64,000 nt of DNA, taken from contig LS997565.1 in NCBI GenBank assembly GCA_000469685.2, positions 49,507,501 through 49,571,500 on the forward strand, given 5' to 3'. The position numbers and the translations under genes are program-made. Each line of letters begins with the position of its first letter. The stretch's first letter is position 1. This document shows, piece by piece, positions 24,101-37,006 of this stretch. This DNA is from Haemonchus contortus (lineage: Eukaryota > Nematoda > Chromadorea > Rhabditida > Trichostrongylidae). A model generated the notes under the pieces. That model searched no databases. It was not told the origin of the DNA and saw only the letters and a list, made by a program, of their open reading frames with translations.

Positions 24101-26576
24101 AAACAAACTGGCAGTCTTTGTTCAAGAATTGAATCTGCTCGAAGAGGGATTGGAGGGAAGCTGGATTTTCTCCGCATTCACTATTGATCTTACCTGATGC
24201 CATAGTAGATAAAGAAATTAAGAGAGATTGATACATTGATAAGCATAGCAGCGATTTGATCCAGATATGGTGTTATAATGTTTCCATGTAATGCTCCTCT
24301 TATAGAAAGTAGAACTAGTGTGCTCATATAGCCAAGCACAACCGATAGGCTAACGACAACAACAGAGCGATAGATGCTTTTCATCTTCTCTTTTTCTGAA
24401 GCGAATCAATTCAGTGACCAAGTAAGCAGTGGCGGATAAACTTCAGATTTGAACAGAAGGAAAAGTCTTTTGGCGTCAATCAATACTGTCTGAGGGATGC
24501 TCCCCCGCGCTTCCCCGCACTCAACTTTCATTCAGAATCGTAGTGGCGTAATGAGTGCCTATCCGGCCTATACAATGACTTGCGATGGCCAGCCGATGTA
24601 CAAGTCAGTGCTTTTATCCTCCCAGAAGAGTCTAGTACCGATTAGCCGACCCCGGAGGTATGAAAGGTTTGGTTGGCACGGATATCGATCCGGGATCCCA
24701 ACCCCTGACTGTGCGTGTGACATGGTGCGCCACTCGCTACTACACCACCTCCAACCCCACGTTTAGTACTGAATACATACATTCTAGTCGAATTACGGTA
24801 AGTTAAAGATAAAAAAGCCTACTCAGAAGAAGCTTCTTCAGCCGTATTACAAAGGACGCATTGCATAGCACAATCAGAACGCACACAGCTATAATTATTT
24901 TCGAAAATACGTCATTGATTGGACCTTGCATAGATGCGGTGAATGAGCACAGAACTTCTCTGCAATACAATGTATATTAAGTTTGCTAAGTAACTGCAAA
25001 GCTGACGTAGCACCTAGTCAAGACTACGATTATTGACATTCTCATTGAAATAAGAGCCAAATCTACTGTTGTGACGAAGGAGGATCGATATTGAAATGGA
25101 CTCACTTATCGTACTTCTGATTTGCTAAAACTACCACGACCAAGGCAGTTCCAAGTATGCATCCTGGCAGAGTATGTGCAACGATATAAAATCTCGGGTG
25201 GCAAGCTGTTAGTGGTTTGCTAAAGGATGTATTCTTGACAAAAAAACCTTCGTAAAAAAGAGTTTATTTAAGAGTTCAAGAGAGAAACAGAAATGGAGTA
25301 ACATGTTTTACCAGCACGGAGAAATTAATTATTGCATATTTCCTTCAACGAATGCTCATCCTCATCTGGAACTATTCGAGGGATTTCATGGTTTTTGAGT
25401 GACCCCAAAATCTCGAGTGTGAATAGATGAGGAACGAGGAACGAGTTGGATGAGAGAATGGTTCTTAACAAGGTTTTACTCTGTCCCCCTGTTGAAGTTC
25501 ATGCAGTTGACTTCTTGGAGTACGTTGTTGAGGGCAATTGAATTCCTTTTATAAAGAGCACGATGAAAAACAAGATTCAAGTGTGATCACCCTATTAAAT
25601 CCATTCTTCTCAAAAAGAAACTAAAACAGACTTACTAAAATCTCATTAAAGAAAATAGTCGGTCCATAGAAATCCCAAGTAGAAGCAGTGGAGATGTACT
25701 CGATGCAAACAATGGTGCCAGTTGGAAGTAAACGCAGGAAGGTTGAGGAATCAAATCACTTTGAGCACTGCAAATACATATTGAAGAAAACAAAAAGGAA
25801 CGGTTCTACATGTGTTGAGAAAAGTCGTGAAAGTTCCTTCCCAGTTGCAATTGCAGTGCAATCGCCCAAAGTGCTGACTACATCAAGGCAAAACTGTGCA
25901 GATCTGCCTTCACTTTCGCCATGGGTTATGACGAGTTGTTAGAACTTCCTACATGGGAGTCTCTTCAGATAGTGCAGCCTTTACAACACCATTGAAACTC
26001 TTTAGGGCATACACACGGAGCAAATGTTGATCCTTTATAACGCCCTATCAAAGCCGTTGTCCAACTTGACAGCTCCACATATGTAGAGGATACGATGGGG
26101 TCACATGTGGGCTATCTCAGAAACCGTTTTTGTCGTGAACCGTGCCTTTAACTGAGAACCTATCCATTTATATTTGCTCGGTCTTTCTTCTGTGTCCTTA
26201 TAAAAAGCTCGGAGAAGATATGAGGTTATTAGAAAGGACTGCATTAGTAGAGTACCCAATAACTTCCCACGAAAACGAACATATTGTGAGCGATGGTGGT
26301 TACGAAGACGGAACAGACCAACACCATGTCGCTGAAGGATACCAGAGCGATGAGTATGTTGCATGGACTTCGTAACGCTCTAAAAAAGTACGGTGATTAC
26401 GGTAGTTCATCTACAGCATATACGTAATAATCATAGTTGCTTGAACTTTTTTTTCCACAAAGTGCCAACCTCGAACGTAATGTCACATAAACGATGACTC
26501 CATTTCCCAATAAACTGATTAAACAGACTCCATTAGACAACACTTGATTGATGAATGATTTGCTGCTCGGATACAT
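21189..26576 (-). CDS. SRSX-type 7TM chemoreceptor D (313 aa, 7 exons)
   Basis: Exons: 26470-26576, 26281-26379, 25636-25767, 25106-25219, 24823-24959, 24194-24395, 21189-21339 (942 nt, no internal stop). It has SLLGNG in TM1, [11 protein letters not shown] and Asp53 in TM2, Cys80, the SMDR end of TM3, Cys155, and NFFIYYGI with SKEYRAVFDELLGIGRI after TM7. Donors of exons 1 and 2 (GTTGGC, GTTCGT) are weaker than consensus, but the equivalent sites are used in the other genes. The acceptor before the ATG is TTTTAG-G. Intron 5 holds a SINE (24467-24765) and intron 6 a mariner element (22391-23720). It is closest to B and A among the paralogues by motif wording. Confidence 0.85.
21640..21930. 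repeat. Dispersed repeat in intron 6 of receptor D
   Basis: Phrases such as tgcgccctgatgcgaatggta and ctacagc-ccgttaaac recur near 37380-37470, and in looser form near 8650 and 25950. The element type is not identified. Confidence 0.4.
22391..23720 (-). mobile_element. Degenerate mariner-type transposon with internal palindrome
   Basis: Left end CAGGGTGCGGCAAAAGTTCT and the inverted right end match at 20 of 25 positions by eye and are flanked by TA (22389-22390, 23721-23722). The minus strand encodes transposase pieces: N-terminal start near 23582 (TSKDQRASILHLHL), the KIRRRPRRSAEKI linker near 23280, the first catalytic Asp in ILFTDECLFS near 23080, the second in QQDSAPAHRFKVIQDW near 22790, and a third in DPLDYSVW near 22700. 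Frameshifts separate these pieces and the stretch before the third Asp is shortened. The element sits in intron 6 of receptor D. Confidence 0.8.
23363..23487. repeat. 59-bp near-perfect palindrome (7-nt loop) inside the mariner element
   Basis: Left arm 23363-23421 and right arm 23429-23487 are inverted copies with only a few mismatches. The arm encodes the transposase stretch NVNRYKATGTME, so part of the DNA-binding region is present in both orientations. Confidence 0.85.
24467..24765 (-). mobile_element. tRNA-derived SINE, nearly full length
   Basis: Read on the minus strand it starts with an A-box-like TGTAGTAGCGAGTGGCG and a B-box-like region (complement of gatcccaacccctgac). The conserved body (cccagaagagtctagtaccg) follows, ending in a short 3' tail. 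It lies in intron 5 of receptor D. Confidence 0.75.
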
Positions 26577-28400
26577 CCTAAAATAAATGATCTAAATACT
26601 ATAAAAGTGTGGGCAGAACGATGTTCCGCATTAGGAGTACACAGAAACGAGTCATACTTCGGAATGAAAACAAAGGTGGAAGAGTTAAGATCCGACTATA
26701 GCAAAGAAAATGTATCGTTCAGAAGGAAAATTTGCTATGAATTTGCTCTTAAATGGGAAAACCGTTATGCTAATTGTGTAGTCTAGATTAATGCTACATT
26801 CCGGTGATGACTAGGCGTTTGCCGGTTGGGATGATTAATAGTGGCAAGCTAGGCTACGATAGCTTTATAGTGGCATGATTGCAAGTTCATACCACGTTTT
26901 CGTTATACTGCGAATGACACTGGGATCACTACGTAGATACTCGGAGAGCAGCGTCTACTGAAGTCTTTTTTGCAGCTCTAGAATATCTTTCCTATGTTAA
27001 GCAAAACTTTTACGTAAAACCAATTAGCTGTCCATCTTGTCGTTCCTTGGACGAATTCGATCAACCTTTCCTGAACTGCTTGTTATGCTCACAATCCTAA
27101 ATAGACCCTAGTAGTCAGAGTTTAACACTGCAGTATCTTCCCACACGAGCCCTCATGTTGTGATGAATGCTTCTTCGGTTCCTGTCTCCCACTCTTCTAA
27201 GAGTGCTAAAAGTGGATTAACGGATAGAAATCGTTGTCATCTAGCCAGCTGTACTGGAGAAAAAGGTCGAAATACCGTCAAAGGTCCACAGCACACAAAT
27301 GGAACATTGCTGTCTTACAATAATAAAGCAGTATCGAAAAATAAATCAGTTTTTGATCACGTTGTTTCATTGATTCTTGAAGGTGGAAGAGGAAGGGCTA
27401 AGTTTCAGAAAATTTCTGGAAGGGATCTTCTGGGAATGTCAGAGGATCAGAAAAAAAATGAACAAAGCCAGTAGGGAGACAATAATTTGAGCAATCAAAA
27501 ACGGACTAGAGAAGCTCATCGATGACTGATTGTACGGAGAGAAACGAGCGAATTGATGAGAACACATCCTAGCGTGAATTTCACCAGTTGATTTTCCCTT
27601 TCCTTCTTCCAGCCCAATCCGCTCGACAATCCTGGACAATGCATAAAGAAATTTTCAAACAAGAAGATTATCATCGGTTTAAACGTCCACCTTTACATCA
27701 CTTCTGCAGCTTATCGAATGTGAGTCAATGGTCATTTTGGGACATTGTGTATATATTGGGTGTGAAACAAATAGTATCAGACAGAATCCTTCAGAAAAAC
27801 ACGTCTGCCAAGTTTCCGCATTTCTATTGCTGTGCTCATCTATGTAGCGAGTTTCAGAGATTATGAAGGAATCAACAGCCCACGAAAACGGTTCTACGCG
27901 TCTAGGCGGAATAGGTACTGTAGTTCACAGCATTGGCGCTATTGTCGATGTGTAAAAAGGTTATCATAACGCGAACTTTATTTGATAAATGTGCTGTTCT
28001 GAAGAAAAAAACTGCCTCGAGCTAGCCTCCAATTTGAAACCATTTGGGCTGGTACTGCGGCTTGCCATCAGTTCAATCCGATAGGCTCTTAGAATGTAGG
28101 TATTTCACCACACATCCTTCCAATCTAGATCGAACACTTCAATAGCATCGCTAACTAATAAGACGCCATCGAAGACAATAAAATTGACTGTCTACAGAAT
28201 TGCCGATCTACAAGATTAGGCCTAGGAAGACCTTGAAGGGGTCATAGGTATGCGAGCTCAACTAAGCTCAAAGGCTGGTTTTGAAGTGTGGCCAGTTTCA
28301 GATTTACATGCTTGAAGACTCAGGTTCATAGTCCTGGTCAGAAAACCTCAAAACCCACTCAGACCAAATCGTTCACCAAGCTACAGGGGGTATAGGCTGA
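26577..28400. repeat. Upstream flank of receptor D, paralogous to 610-2560
   Basis: Collinear with the flank of gene A. A plus-strand frame at 27160-27474 (104 codons, basic, Ser/Lys-rich) is not conserved in the A-side copy and has no domain I know, so it is not called as a gene. Confidence 0.5.
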
Positions 28401-28439
28401 AAGTGTGGAGGAATCATTCCCGAATAGTAGAAAGATATT

Positions 28440-30735
28440 CTAATAGGCCACATATAAACTCACAAAGGTAAGTAGCAGAGCATCGGTTAATACTCGAGCA
28501 TACTAATACAGGTATCTATAATACTTATGAAAAATGATCGGCTCAAACCATAAGAGTGTGTCCAACTCAGCGACGAAGCCGGAAGTTCCGCGTTACGGAA
28601 TGTCTTAGCACTACAATACTTTGACAATGAAATAGTTATTCGTAGCTGGAGAAAATGGTAATTAGCCTTCAATGAAAGACTTTGAACTTTGTTCTTCGGA
28701 AAGAAATAAACGGAAGTAGAAAGGTTCTATAATCATGTGGTCAATCCAGGCATCATCATTAAGCTAAGATGAACATACGCTTGATTCTCCACCTTATTAA
28801 GCAGCGATTTCATGATTCTCATGATTCACTAGGCTTCCTCTAACATTAGCTCACAAGGTTAAATTGGGTATTTATATGCTTACACGGGACCCCTTTTCTG
28901 GAATTGTCAGGTTTTCCTTGACGAACCGTGGATCCATGCTTGATGACAGTAGCTTCAAACTCCTAACAATGAGGCGCAATACCAGCTTTAAAAATCGCAA
29001 ATTTTTTTTCAATTTTCATGAAATATAGATGACATTTCTGTAAGAAAGACTAGTCAATGCTAGATAAGCTTCGAAAACTACGCTCCAGATCGATGGTCTT
29101 GGATTCAATTTTCAGTCATACTGTGGAGTGGACACCTCGTGCCTTTGTTGCATTCCGAAAATCGGTCGATGGTGGAGGTAGGTGAAGAGACACATTCTTT
29201 CGTGGTTATTACACAGGATCTGCCAACGGATTTTATTGTATCCTAATGCAGTGTTGTCGACTCATTAAAGCTTTTTCTTTGCCTTTCCTCATGGGAGCTC
29301 CTGGAACTGCCGAAGGCGGCTTAGTTGATACCATGTTCGATAACATGAAATTTCTTCTCAAGAAAGTGACAAGGAGAAGAAAGTTGGAAATTACATGGTT
29401 TAGTCAAGACTTCTGTGTAGGATTTGCACGAAGTTGTGTTTTTCTCATCACGACTATGGTTAGACCTAACTACGAAAAATGCTTTTCTTCATTTTTTTTA
29501 TTTTAGTTGGTGACCAATGTCGCGAGTCCATTGCATTTGTTTTCTTGACAGTAACGACTTCCCCATGCGAGCGTTTGTCAAAGTCTCAGATTCAAAGCTA
29601 TCGTTTCAGATTTGAAGCTCCAGTTCCAGATTCATTGACGCCGTGGAGTATAACACCTTCTTCTCGCCATCATCACCTTATTGTATATAAAGTGCTCACA
29701 TCTGTCTGATTGCCTTGCTCTCCCTAAATTCGTTTTACCTCAAGAAGCACCTGCAGGGACCGGATCAAGGTAGGGATGGATGGAGTGTAGAGTTGCAGCA
29801 ATCACTGAAAATCAATCTCCGATTTGGAGCTGATTTCATCACCAAATAACCACATAGACGCGAGAATATAGTGTACAACCAATATGACTGTAACTGGGTG
29901 GAGTTGATGTTGTGGTAAGTGGCGAACTATCGCTCAATCGTGAATACGGGTTTCAATCCCGCATCGATATCGGCTTAGGCCAACCAAACCCTCCATACTT
30001 GGTGTCGGCTTATTGGCATCGGGGTCGTCTAGGAGGATGAAGCACTGACGTGTACCCGATTTACCAGCGCAAGTCATTGTATAGGCCACAATACGCCATC
30101 ACGATACCGATTGGGAGGGGAATGCATGCCTCAAGAAGGCTTGATTGATCCAAAAAACTTTATCCTCCTATCCTTTATGATTGTAGGTTACTAATTTGAA
30201 AACTGTTAACAAGATCAGTTGTTTTTGTGACCATCTAAGGATCACTTGGGTAACCGGTGAATAACGGTCTTCTTGCTTCCGTTGATCGAGTCTTTAAACT
30301 CGTCCTTTGTTGCTGGAATCAGGTTAAGGAGCGATGTTGATCTGAGTGAGCCCTACAAAAAGGTAGTATTTTATGGAGCACTATATGAGGGTAATTAGTG
30401 AAAAAGATAAAATAATTTGGGAAAGAGCAGGGGAAATCTTGGGCTTTAAAATGTGGGAGAAGCTCCAATTTTTCCATCCCATCGTCGAGCTGTGTGATCA
30501 TGGGAAGAATACAGTTACTTTGGTCTGTAAGATAGCCTATGTTACTGCGTACCTCTCTAGATGTTTAAAACAAAAGTATATTAACGACATTTATTTCCAA
30601 GCATCTATAAAGAAAATCTATGGGGTCAGACAGAAACGGATGAATTTGAACTGATTGTAAGTAGGGATTAACAACGTTCATAATCCTCATCATTTATCAC
30701 CAATCCAACACAAATCAGAAAATTTGTAAACGTAG
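28440..30735. repeat. 3' flank of receptor E, paralogous to 9650-11632
   Basis: See the matching entry near receptor C. It differs mainly by the SINE at 29896-30165. An open plus-strand frame at 30373-30654 has no counterpart in the C-side copy. Confidence 0.6.
29896..30165 (+). mobile_element. tRNA-derived SINE, full-length plus-strand copy
   Basis: The head has a box A-like TGTGGTAAGTGGCGAAC and a box B-like GGGTTTCAATCCC, then the family body in sense orientation (catcggggtcgtctaggaggatgaagcactgacgtgtac) and a tail ending aaaaaactttatcct. It is absent from the paralogous flank of receptor C. Confidence 0.75.
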
Positions 30736-33531
30736 TTAGCTGGCATGAGTTACTGTTGTGATTCGGTTGGGTGACCGAGTTGGCAAAGAACCTTTTTGTT
30801 GAACACCGCTATGTTTAGCTCTGCACAGCAAAACTTTGAGATGGCCAATCCCAAGAAGACTGTCGAATATTCCTCGATATTCTTTGCTGAAAGAAGGTAT
30901 TGTGATTGATCTTTTCAGAGGCACAGTGACCTATTGGAAAGGCTTTGGAGGTTTTTCCCGGAATAGACCTATGACCCAAAAGATAGCTCACGGAAAGCTG
31001 CGGGTCTAAAACGGTTTAATTAGTGAGTAACCCCATCAGCAAGTTCGTTCACCAAATGGGCCTTTGTCAGAAAAAAATGGCAAGCAGTTCTTAGAGCGTT
31101 GGAAAGAAGCCATTTCTCCCAATTGGCCGCCCAGATAAGTGGAAACTGCCTTCGACACAATCAAGTGAACCAACCTTATAGCGTAGTAAACGAAAAAGTT
31201 TACAGAGATGGATAAATTTGTGAATAATCCTGCGATCAGAGTCAAATAAAACGCCTCGATATTGAGATTCAAAACTCCTCTCACGGAAAGTATAATCATT
31301 GTGCTGAAATAGCCCAGCACGACTGAGAGGCTAATGATAACCACGGAGCGAACAATGCTCTTGGACTTTTCGCTACCTGAAATATTGTAACATGAATTTG
31401 AGGCACGGAGGTATGGTTCTGTCAGGTATTCCTGATATCAATGGATATTGCTCTCAAATTTGCAATGTACTAAGGACATACTCATGCGTAACTTCTTCAA
31501 GAAAAATGTAAAAGACAAGTTGCATAGTATAATCAGAATGCACACCACTATAACCAATTTCAAGTACACATCCATGATTGGACCTTGCATAGGAACCGTT
31601 AACGTGCATACGACTTTCCTGCAATTTATAGAAATGATGAGGAACAATGGCTTTAGAGAAATGAGTCTATTGGCATAGTAGTAACTAAAAAATTCAGAGA
31701 AGAAACAGAATTGGATCGACTTACTCTTCGGGTTTTCGATATATCAAAATCAGCACATCCAAAGTAATTCCAAGTATGCATCCAGGAAGGATTTGTGCAA
31801 CGATATAGATTCTTGAATAGGAGGCTTTCAAAACTTTACTGAAAAATTGCTTTTGTGCACGGGCTCGAATCTTTCCCACCTCTTCTTTTCGAACCCACGT
31901 AGTGTATGACATCTGTCAGCTTTATTTCCCTTTTTCATGTTTTCTTCGAGTTCTTGTCCCCTACCCATTAATCTGAGACATTTTGTCAATCTCTGAATCC
32001 TTTTTGAAACACAAAATGCAGTGATGAGACTAAAGTCCAGAACTATTGAGAAATTGATGTGGAACAGCTTCAAGAACAAACTTACAGGATTTTCTGCAGA
32101 CGAATTGCAGAAATCCTTATGCGAGAAATTTTTAGCTGTTTATGGTAGCATTGTAAAAAATTGTAAGATAGAGGCCTAAGGAGAAGAAAGCTTTCTCTAT
32201 TGTTGGAGCACAGTGAAGATTAGCAGAACATTTAAGTTGGAGCGTGAAGAGCTCGGAACAAAAATTAAATAAAACCCTTCATAAAGTATATGCACTCTGT
32301 GGAAGAACTACTGGGTAGAGGTCTGTAAACGAAGAAAATAAATGGTGGACTGTCAGAACAAACTTGCTTTCCCCACTTTTTTGTCTTTTACCTTCCCTAG
32401 CATAAAGGATAAAGTTTTTGGCGCTAATCAATCTCATCTGAGGAATGCGCCTCGCCCTCGACTTCCATTCAGAATCGTAGTGGCGTAATGAGTGCGTATG
32501 TGACCTATACAGTGACTTGCGGTGGCCAGCCGATGTACAAGCCAGTGTTTTTATCCTCCCAGACGAGTCTGGTACCAATCACCCCCGGAGGGATGGAAGG
32601 CTTGATAGGCCTGGGCAAGCATCGATCCGGGATTCGAACCCCCTGACTGTGCGTGTGATATAATTCGCCACTTGCCACAACACTACCTTCCGCCCCAAAA
32701 ATTGATGTCGGGGCTAGGATTTAGGGAAATGCTGAATTTGTCAAGGTACTCTTCCCTTCTTATTAAAGCGTTGATAACTATGGAGATGATCTCGTTGTTC
32801 CTTGAAAACTCACTAAAATGCCGTCATAGATAGTAGTCTGTCGATGGCTATCGCAAGTAAGAACAGTGGAGATGTACAGGATGCAAACAATGACATCAGT
32901 TGAATATATACGCATGTTGGTTGAGGAATTGTTTCACTTTGAACGCTGTAAATAAAAACGGCAAAATGGATGTACAAATCTAACATTTTTTGATAGAGAT
33001 GATCTTCACCTTCACCTCACAATGCTTTCAGTTCACCGAAAAATTCGATGTTTTGGTGCTGTGAACTCTTCATTTGTTTCACACAATCCTCTACAAATCC
33101 TCGGCAATTTACTCCATGCCGTCTTACTTCTTGATCACCTCTATATGAAGTCAAGTTTGCCGCTTTGTAAATAATTCGGTGAGACTCTTCCTTATGATTT
33201 TTTGTTATTCAATAAATTTTCTTGAAAGCTTACATATTGTGATAAGTAGTAGAAATAAGATTAGAGGAAATGATCATCATGTCGCTCAGAGATACCAAAG
33301 CGATGAGTATGTTGCAGGGGCTTCGCAAAACTCTTGAATAGTATAAATACGATATGACACTTGCAAACACAGTCGTATAACTCGTTGTAGAAGAGGATGG
33401 TAAAATGGGTTACATGGTTCTTACCTCGAGCGGAGTGTCACATAAACGATGGCCCCATTCCCTAATAAACTGATGATCGGTATCATAATATACAACACAT
33501 GATAAGGAATCGGTTTGCTCTCTGGATACAT
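30736..33531 (-). CDS. SRSX-type 7TM chemoreceptor E (313 aa, 7 exons)
   Basis: Exons: 33425-33531, 33234-33332, 32814-32945, 31725-31838, 31482-31618, 31175-31376, 30736-30886 (942 nt, no internal stop). It is the close sister of C: both begin MYPESKPIPYHVLY, both have SLSDMMIISS in TM2 and AIDRLLSM at the end of TM3, and both tails contain SPNRITT. Cys80 and Cys155 are kept, and TM7 ends NFFVYYAI. The basic Arg-Ser-Val-Val run of the third intracellular loop is present, but the usual Tyr before it is Val (SIVRSVV). The acceptor before the ATG is TTTCAG-A. Intron 3 contains one SINE. This is the most compact gene of the array. Confidence 0.87.
32405..32696 (-). mobile_element. tRNA-derived SINE, full length
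   Basis: On the minus strand the order is box A-like GTGTTGTGGCAAGTGGCG, box B GGTTCGAATCCCGG (a perfect tRNA T-loop motif), then the body and a 3' tail ending in the caaaaactttatcc phrase. This is the best preserved promoter of the family here. It lies in intron 3 of receptor E. Confidence 0.85.
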
Positions 33532-34955
33532 TCTGAAACAATTGAGTATTCATGAGCTCATTATGAAGTGCGGAGCAGACAATGTTAAAATACCCGCAAA
33601 GCCAAGGTTCAATACAGAAGAGCGTTGCTTCATCAGCGACTGCTTTTATAATACTTTAAAGAAATCGCTTCGAGAAATTGCTACTGATAGAGGCTGTTTT
33701 CGGTATATTGTACTCCGAGCGCTCTTTCACGAAACGTGGCTGGACAGTCTGCTAGCCACGTTTAGTGAAAGATCGACTCAATCCTTCGAAAGATTGAAAT
33801 GGCACTTGGCTAGGTAACACTAACAATCGGTGCTTCATGTTCGCGACTATAAGCAAATCTCTGAATACCTTTTCCAACTCTCCCAATCCCTGACTTTGAA
33901 GGAAATTAGGTTCTGACTAGTGTTTCGATATTTGTAACTCTATCTCGCTTTTCTGGGATGACCTGTAAGTACCTTTTTACTATCATTTGTCAATATCACG
34001 GTACATAACTGCAACACATGACGACAGCACTTGATTGCAGATGGCTCTTTTCACCGTAATTGTTTGTAACCTGTAAATTGCGACACGAGTACGGTTCCTT
34101 GTTACTTCCTGCGTCACTTCTTAGAGATAAGAAAGACTAGGAAAGAAGATTCAAGGCAAGTAAGAAAGACCGACAAAATCCAGTCTGAGGGCAGTTGGCT
34201 GTTTGCCTAGTTTGGCCTCTTTTGTGAGCAACTTGAGTTCTCCTTTTTCACTTTTAAGCTTTTCAGCAGACGCCTAGGATACAGCAGAACGTTCCTCAGC
34301 AGCAAGCTAGTAGCTGTCCCTCCCAAAGCAAGGTACACATCCGCATTTCAGCCTCCTTACTGGCTCGTGGGGATAATCATAATATCGAATTTATGAGCTT
34401 TCATTTCATGCCAACCCTCTTCGCTAACTCAGATTCTGATGGAAAGGAAGAGACATCGACCATTGACCAAACCGTTCAATTGAAGTTCGAAATTCTTCAT
34501 GACCTTGCTTTTTGGGTTCATTTACATGAAATGGTAATCAGCTCGATTCCTTATGTGGTACTGTAAAAAGAGTAGAGAATAACAAACAGGATTCCGTGAG
34601 CAAAATATATTTACTGGATGCCCATAATGTGTTTACTCAAACCTATCTATATTGTAGCCATATCTACAAACGATTATGAACAATTTAATAACTCTGGAAT
34701 ACGTTTCCTGCTTACCTCACTGAGAAAATAAAGTAATTTTTTGATATACGGTAGCAGTTTCCGAATAGTCGTCACAAAACAAGCCAAAATGAACGTATCA
34801 AATGTGGAGCCAGTTTAATGGAGTTTTTAATTTTTGTCTCAAGAAATGTTGAAAGGACCGTATCGTTGAAACAGTGCAAGCGCCGTGGAAAACCATGGTG
34901 CCACAAGTTCTACATAGTAGAGCCTTCTACTGTACACTATGTACGGAGTGTAAAC
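33532..34955. other. Intergenic, no gene seen
   Basis: A plus-strand frame at 33515-33817 runs out of exon 1 of receptor E in antisense and has no splice or domain support. Near 33729-33770 there is a short inverted repeat around cacgaaacgtggct/agccacgtttagtg. Nothing else is identified. Confidence 0.4.
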
Positions 34956-34959
34956 GTTG

Positions 34960-35665
34960 ATTTTCTCTGCTTGAACTCGGACGAGTTTGATAAATCCCTT
35001 TATTTCGGCTTACGTTTCGGCGTGGATCGCCTTCTTCAGAGCCTGGAAAGATCGAAACAATTTATGACTACCCGACCAAACGCCTCAACTACCCTACGGA
35101 AATTCGACACCCCCGAGGTCATCACTTAATTGTAAGTTGGGCCACTTACCGTAGATCAGTCCGATCCCCGCTATCACTTGGAAGCCAGCAGCGGAGCAGT
35201 AACCTTTTCGGACTGGATGTGATTCAGACTCACTGGTGGAAGGCCAACCTTATATACGGCCTCAGCTCCCGCGTGATTGTGAGGCATTCTTCCCTCCGGT
35301 CCAGTTTTGGTCTAGTGACCTGGATCCAGAATGCCTCGAGGATTTTTCGTGCGGGTGTTTGCGATCCTCGCGCCAAGACCTCGGCCGTGACTTCGAAGTC
35401 GGCTCCGTAATGAGTTTCCACCCTGTGGGCGCCTAAGGCAGTTGACATGCCCTCTAAGTGCTCCTTGATGCGTACGCATAGCGGTCATGTTTCGCCGATG
35501 TACACCTCTCCACAGCTGCAACATGTGATCTTGTAGACCACCCCTGCTATAGTACAGTCGCCTTCCTTGCCGGGGCTGACCACACAATTAGGGGTGGTAC
35601 ATGAGCGGTCGTAGAGCCTATTGCGAATCAGCCGATGCTTCAGGTAGGTTGTAGGGGGGGGGGGA
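34960..35665 (-). mobile_element. Penelope-like element fragment, GIY-YIG endonuclease end
   Basis: The minus strand reads GVVYKITCCSCGEVYIGET, the GIY-YIG core of Penelope-like elements, followed by PLCVRIKEHLEG and a C-terminal tail ending at 35230. A TGA (35485-35487) replaces the residue after GET, where an Arg/Gly codon is expected. Upstream KHRLIRNRLYDRSCTTPNC is the usual Cys-rich linker. The left 260 bp (atttcggcttacgtttcggcg, gatcgccttcttcagagcc) looks like a terminal repeat of this class. The reverse transcriptase part is absent. A run of G (35647-35659) borders it. Confidence 0.8.
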
Positions 35666-36065
35666 CATTCAAAATGACAACTAGCTGTGGATTTATGTAC
35701 GGAGTGCTCGTGAATCTGGTAGTTTCTTCAATTTTAGGGCTCCAGATACTTAAAGAAAATCGTAGCCTTCTTGACTTTACCCCTCGAAGTTTTGGAGACC
35801 ACCAACTCTGACGAAACTACCGGGATAGTCTACATTTTGTATTTCAAATGACGGGCAGTGTTGGCGGCAAAACGTAAACGCTGAGTTGAAAACGTCCTCA
35901 CTGCGTTTTTCTTTTTCAGTGTTCATTAATTCATTACTTTTTTTGTTTATCGGCCTCCCTTTCAATCCGATATATCTGTACACTTTCTATTATAGATTCG
36001 AGACCTTATGTGTGCGAGCAGGCAGCTCGGCCAAAACATCGTGGATAATAGGAATGGGTTAGGAA

Positions 36066-36470
36066 TCACAAACGGAGCTCAATTTGGGGTCCATTCACAT
36101 ACTCACAATCAGACTCGCACTCGTACCACCTGCAGTACTTGTCGTCCCGTTGACCATCGGTTCCCTTGAGTGGACGGCACCCACACCTCCATTCGTCCCT
36201 GCTAGAAGAAAGAGAGATCCAGAGGAACGTGTTCGCTTCAGGGATACGAGGCTCAGCATTCCCTTCGTTCAGAGCTCTCGTGATGAAGTTTGACCATCGG
36301 GCTGACGGTTGCCCTGTTGTTGGCTTGACGTCTCGAGAGATCCAGTCAGAAATCGCCCTGGTCCAACGATCATCACAATATCGCATCACGTGTCCAGCCC
36401 ACCTAATCAACGATTTTTTGGCGTAACAGCGTGAGCAACACATCCTTTACCGCATTCGCAGAGCCTAAAA
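36066..36470 (-). mobile_element. RTE-like LINE C-terminal fragment
   Basis: The minus strand reads [19 protein letters not shown] and continues through RWTRAISDWISRDVK to DEWRCGCRPL and GQRDDKYCRW. It is open over about 125 codons, so it is the least damaged of the three copies of this segment. No upstream reverse transcriptase is attached. Confidence 0.75.
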
Positions 36471-37006
36471 ACGGCCAGTGACGTATCCTGATCTTTCGAG
36501 TTCAACGTATACTCAGTCAAAATCGTAAAATAGGCTTCACGCAAACCAAGTGATTGTCTTAGTAGTTCCACAAATGACAACTACTTTTTGAATAGTCGTT
36601 TATGGTGATGGCTGAGTGTAGGGTGAAGTCAAAAAGTCGAAAAACGCCGCTCAATTTTCAGTGCAAAAGCAGAAATAGTTACAGGCTGCATTTTGAATCC
36701 AGACAGCTCTGTCTCATCGTTTGGGTTCGCTAAGGACTTAAACGGGTGAACTGGTTTGAGATAGGGTGAATGTTCATTGAAGAGAGCCTACAACAATCCA
36801 TTTCATTACACCAGAATCTATTCAATCTTATACAAACGTACAAGCAGACATGCACGGTAAATTGAAAAACAAACAATTCGAAAAATCACAAATCAAACGT
36901 CGAAACCTGTGTTTCAGGTAAAACAGTTAACCAGTGAATACAATCATAATTCCACTATTTTATTTGTTTAACAGTGTACTTACACAACTGAGGAAAGAGC
37001 TTGTGC
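36471..37006. other. Intergenic, no gene seen
   Basis: AT-rich sequence between the RTE fragment and the 3' end of receptor F. Confidence 0.4.

Noticed and set aside
32615..32690. tRNA gene suggested by GGTTCGAATCC
   Set aside because: No acceptor stem or anticodon arm closes around it; it is the head of a SINE.
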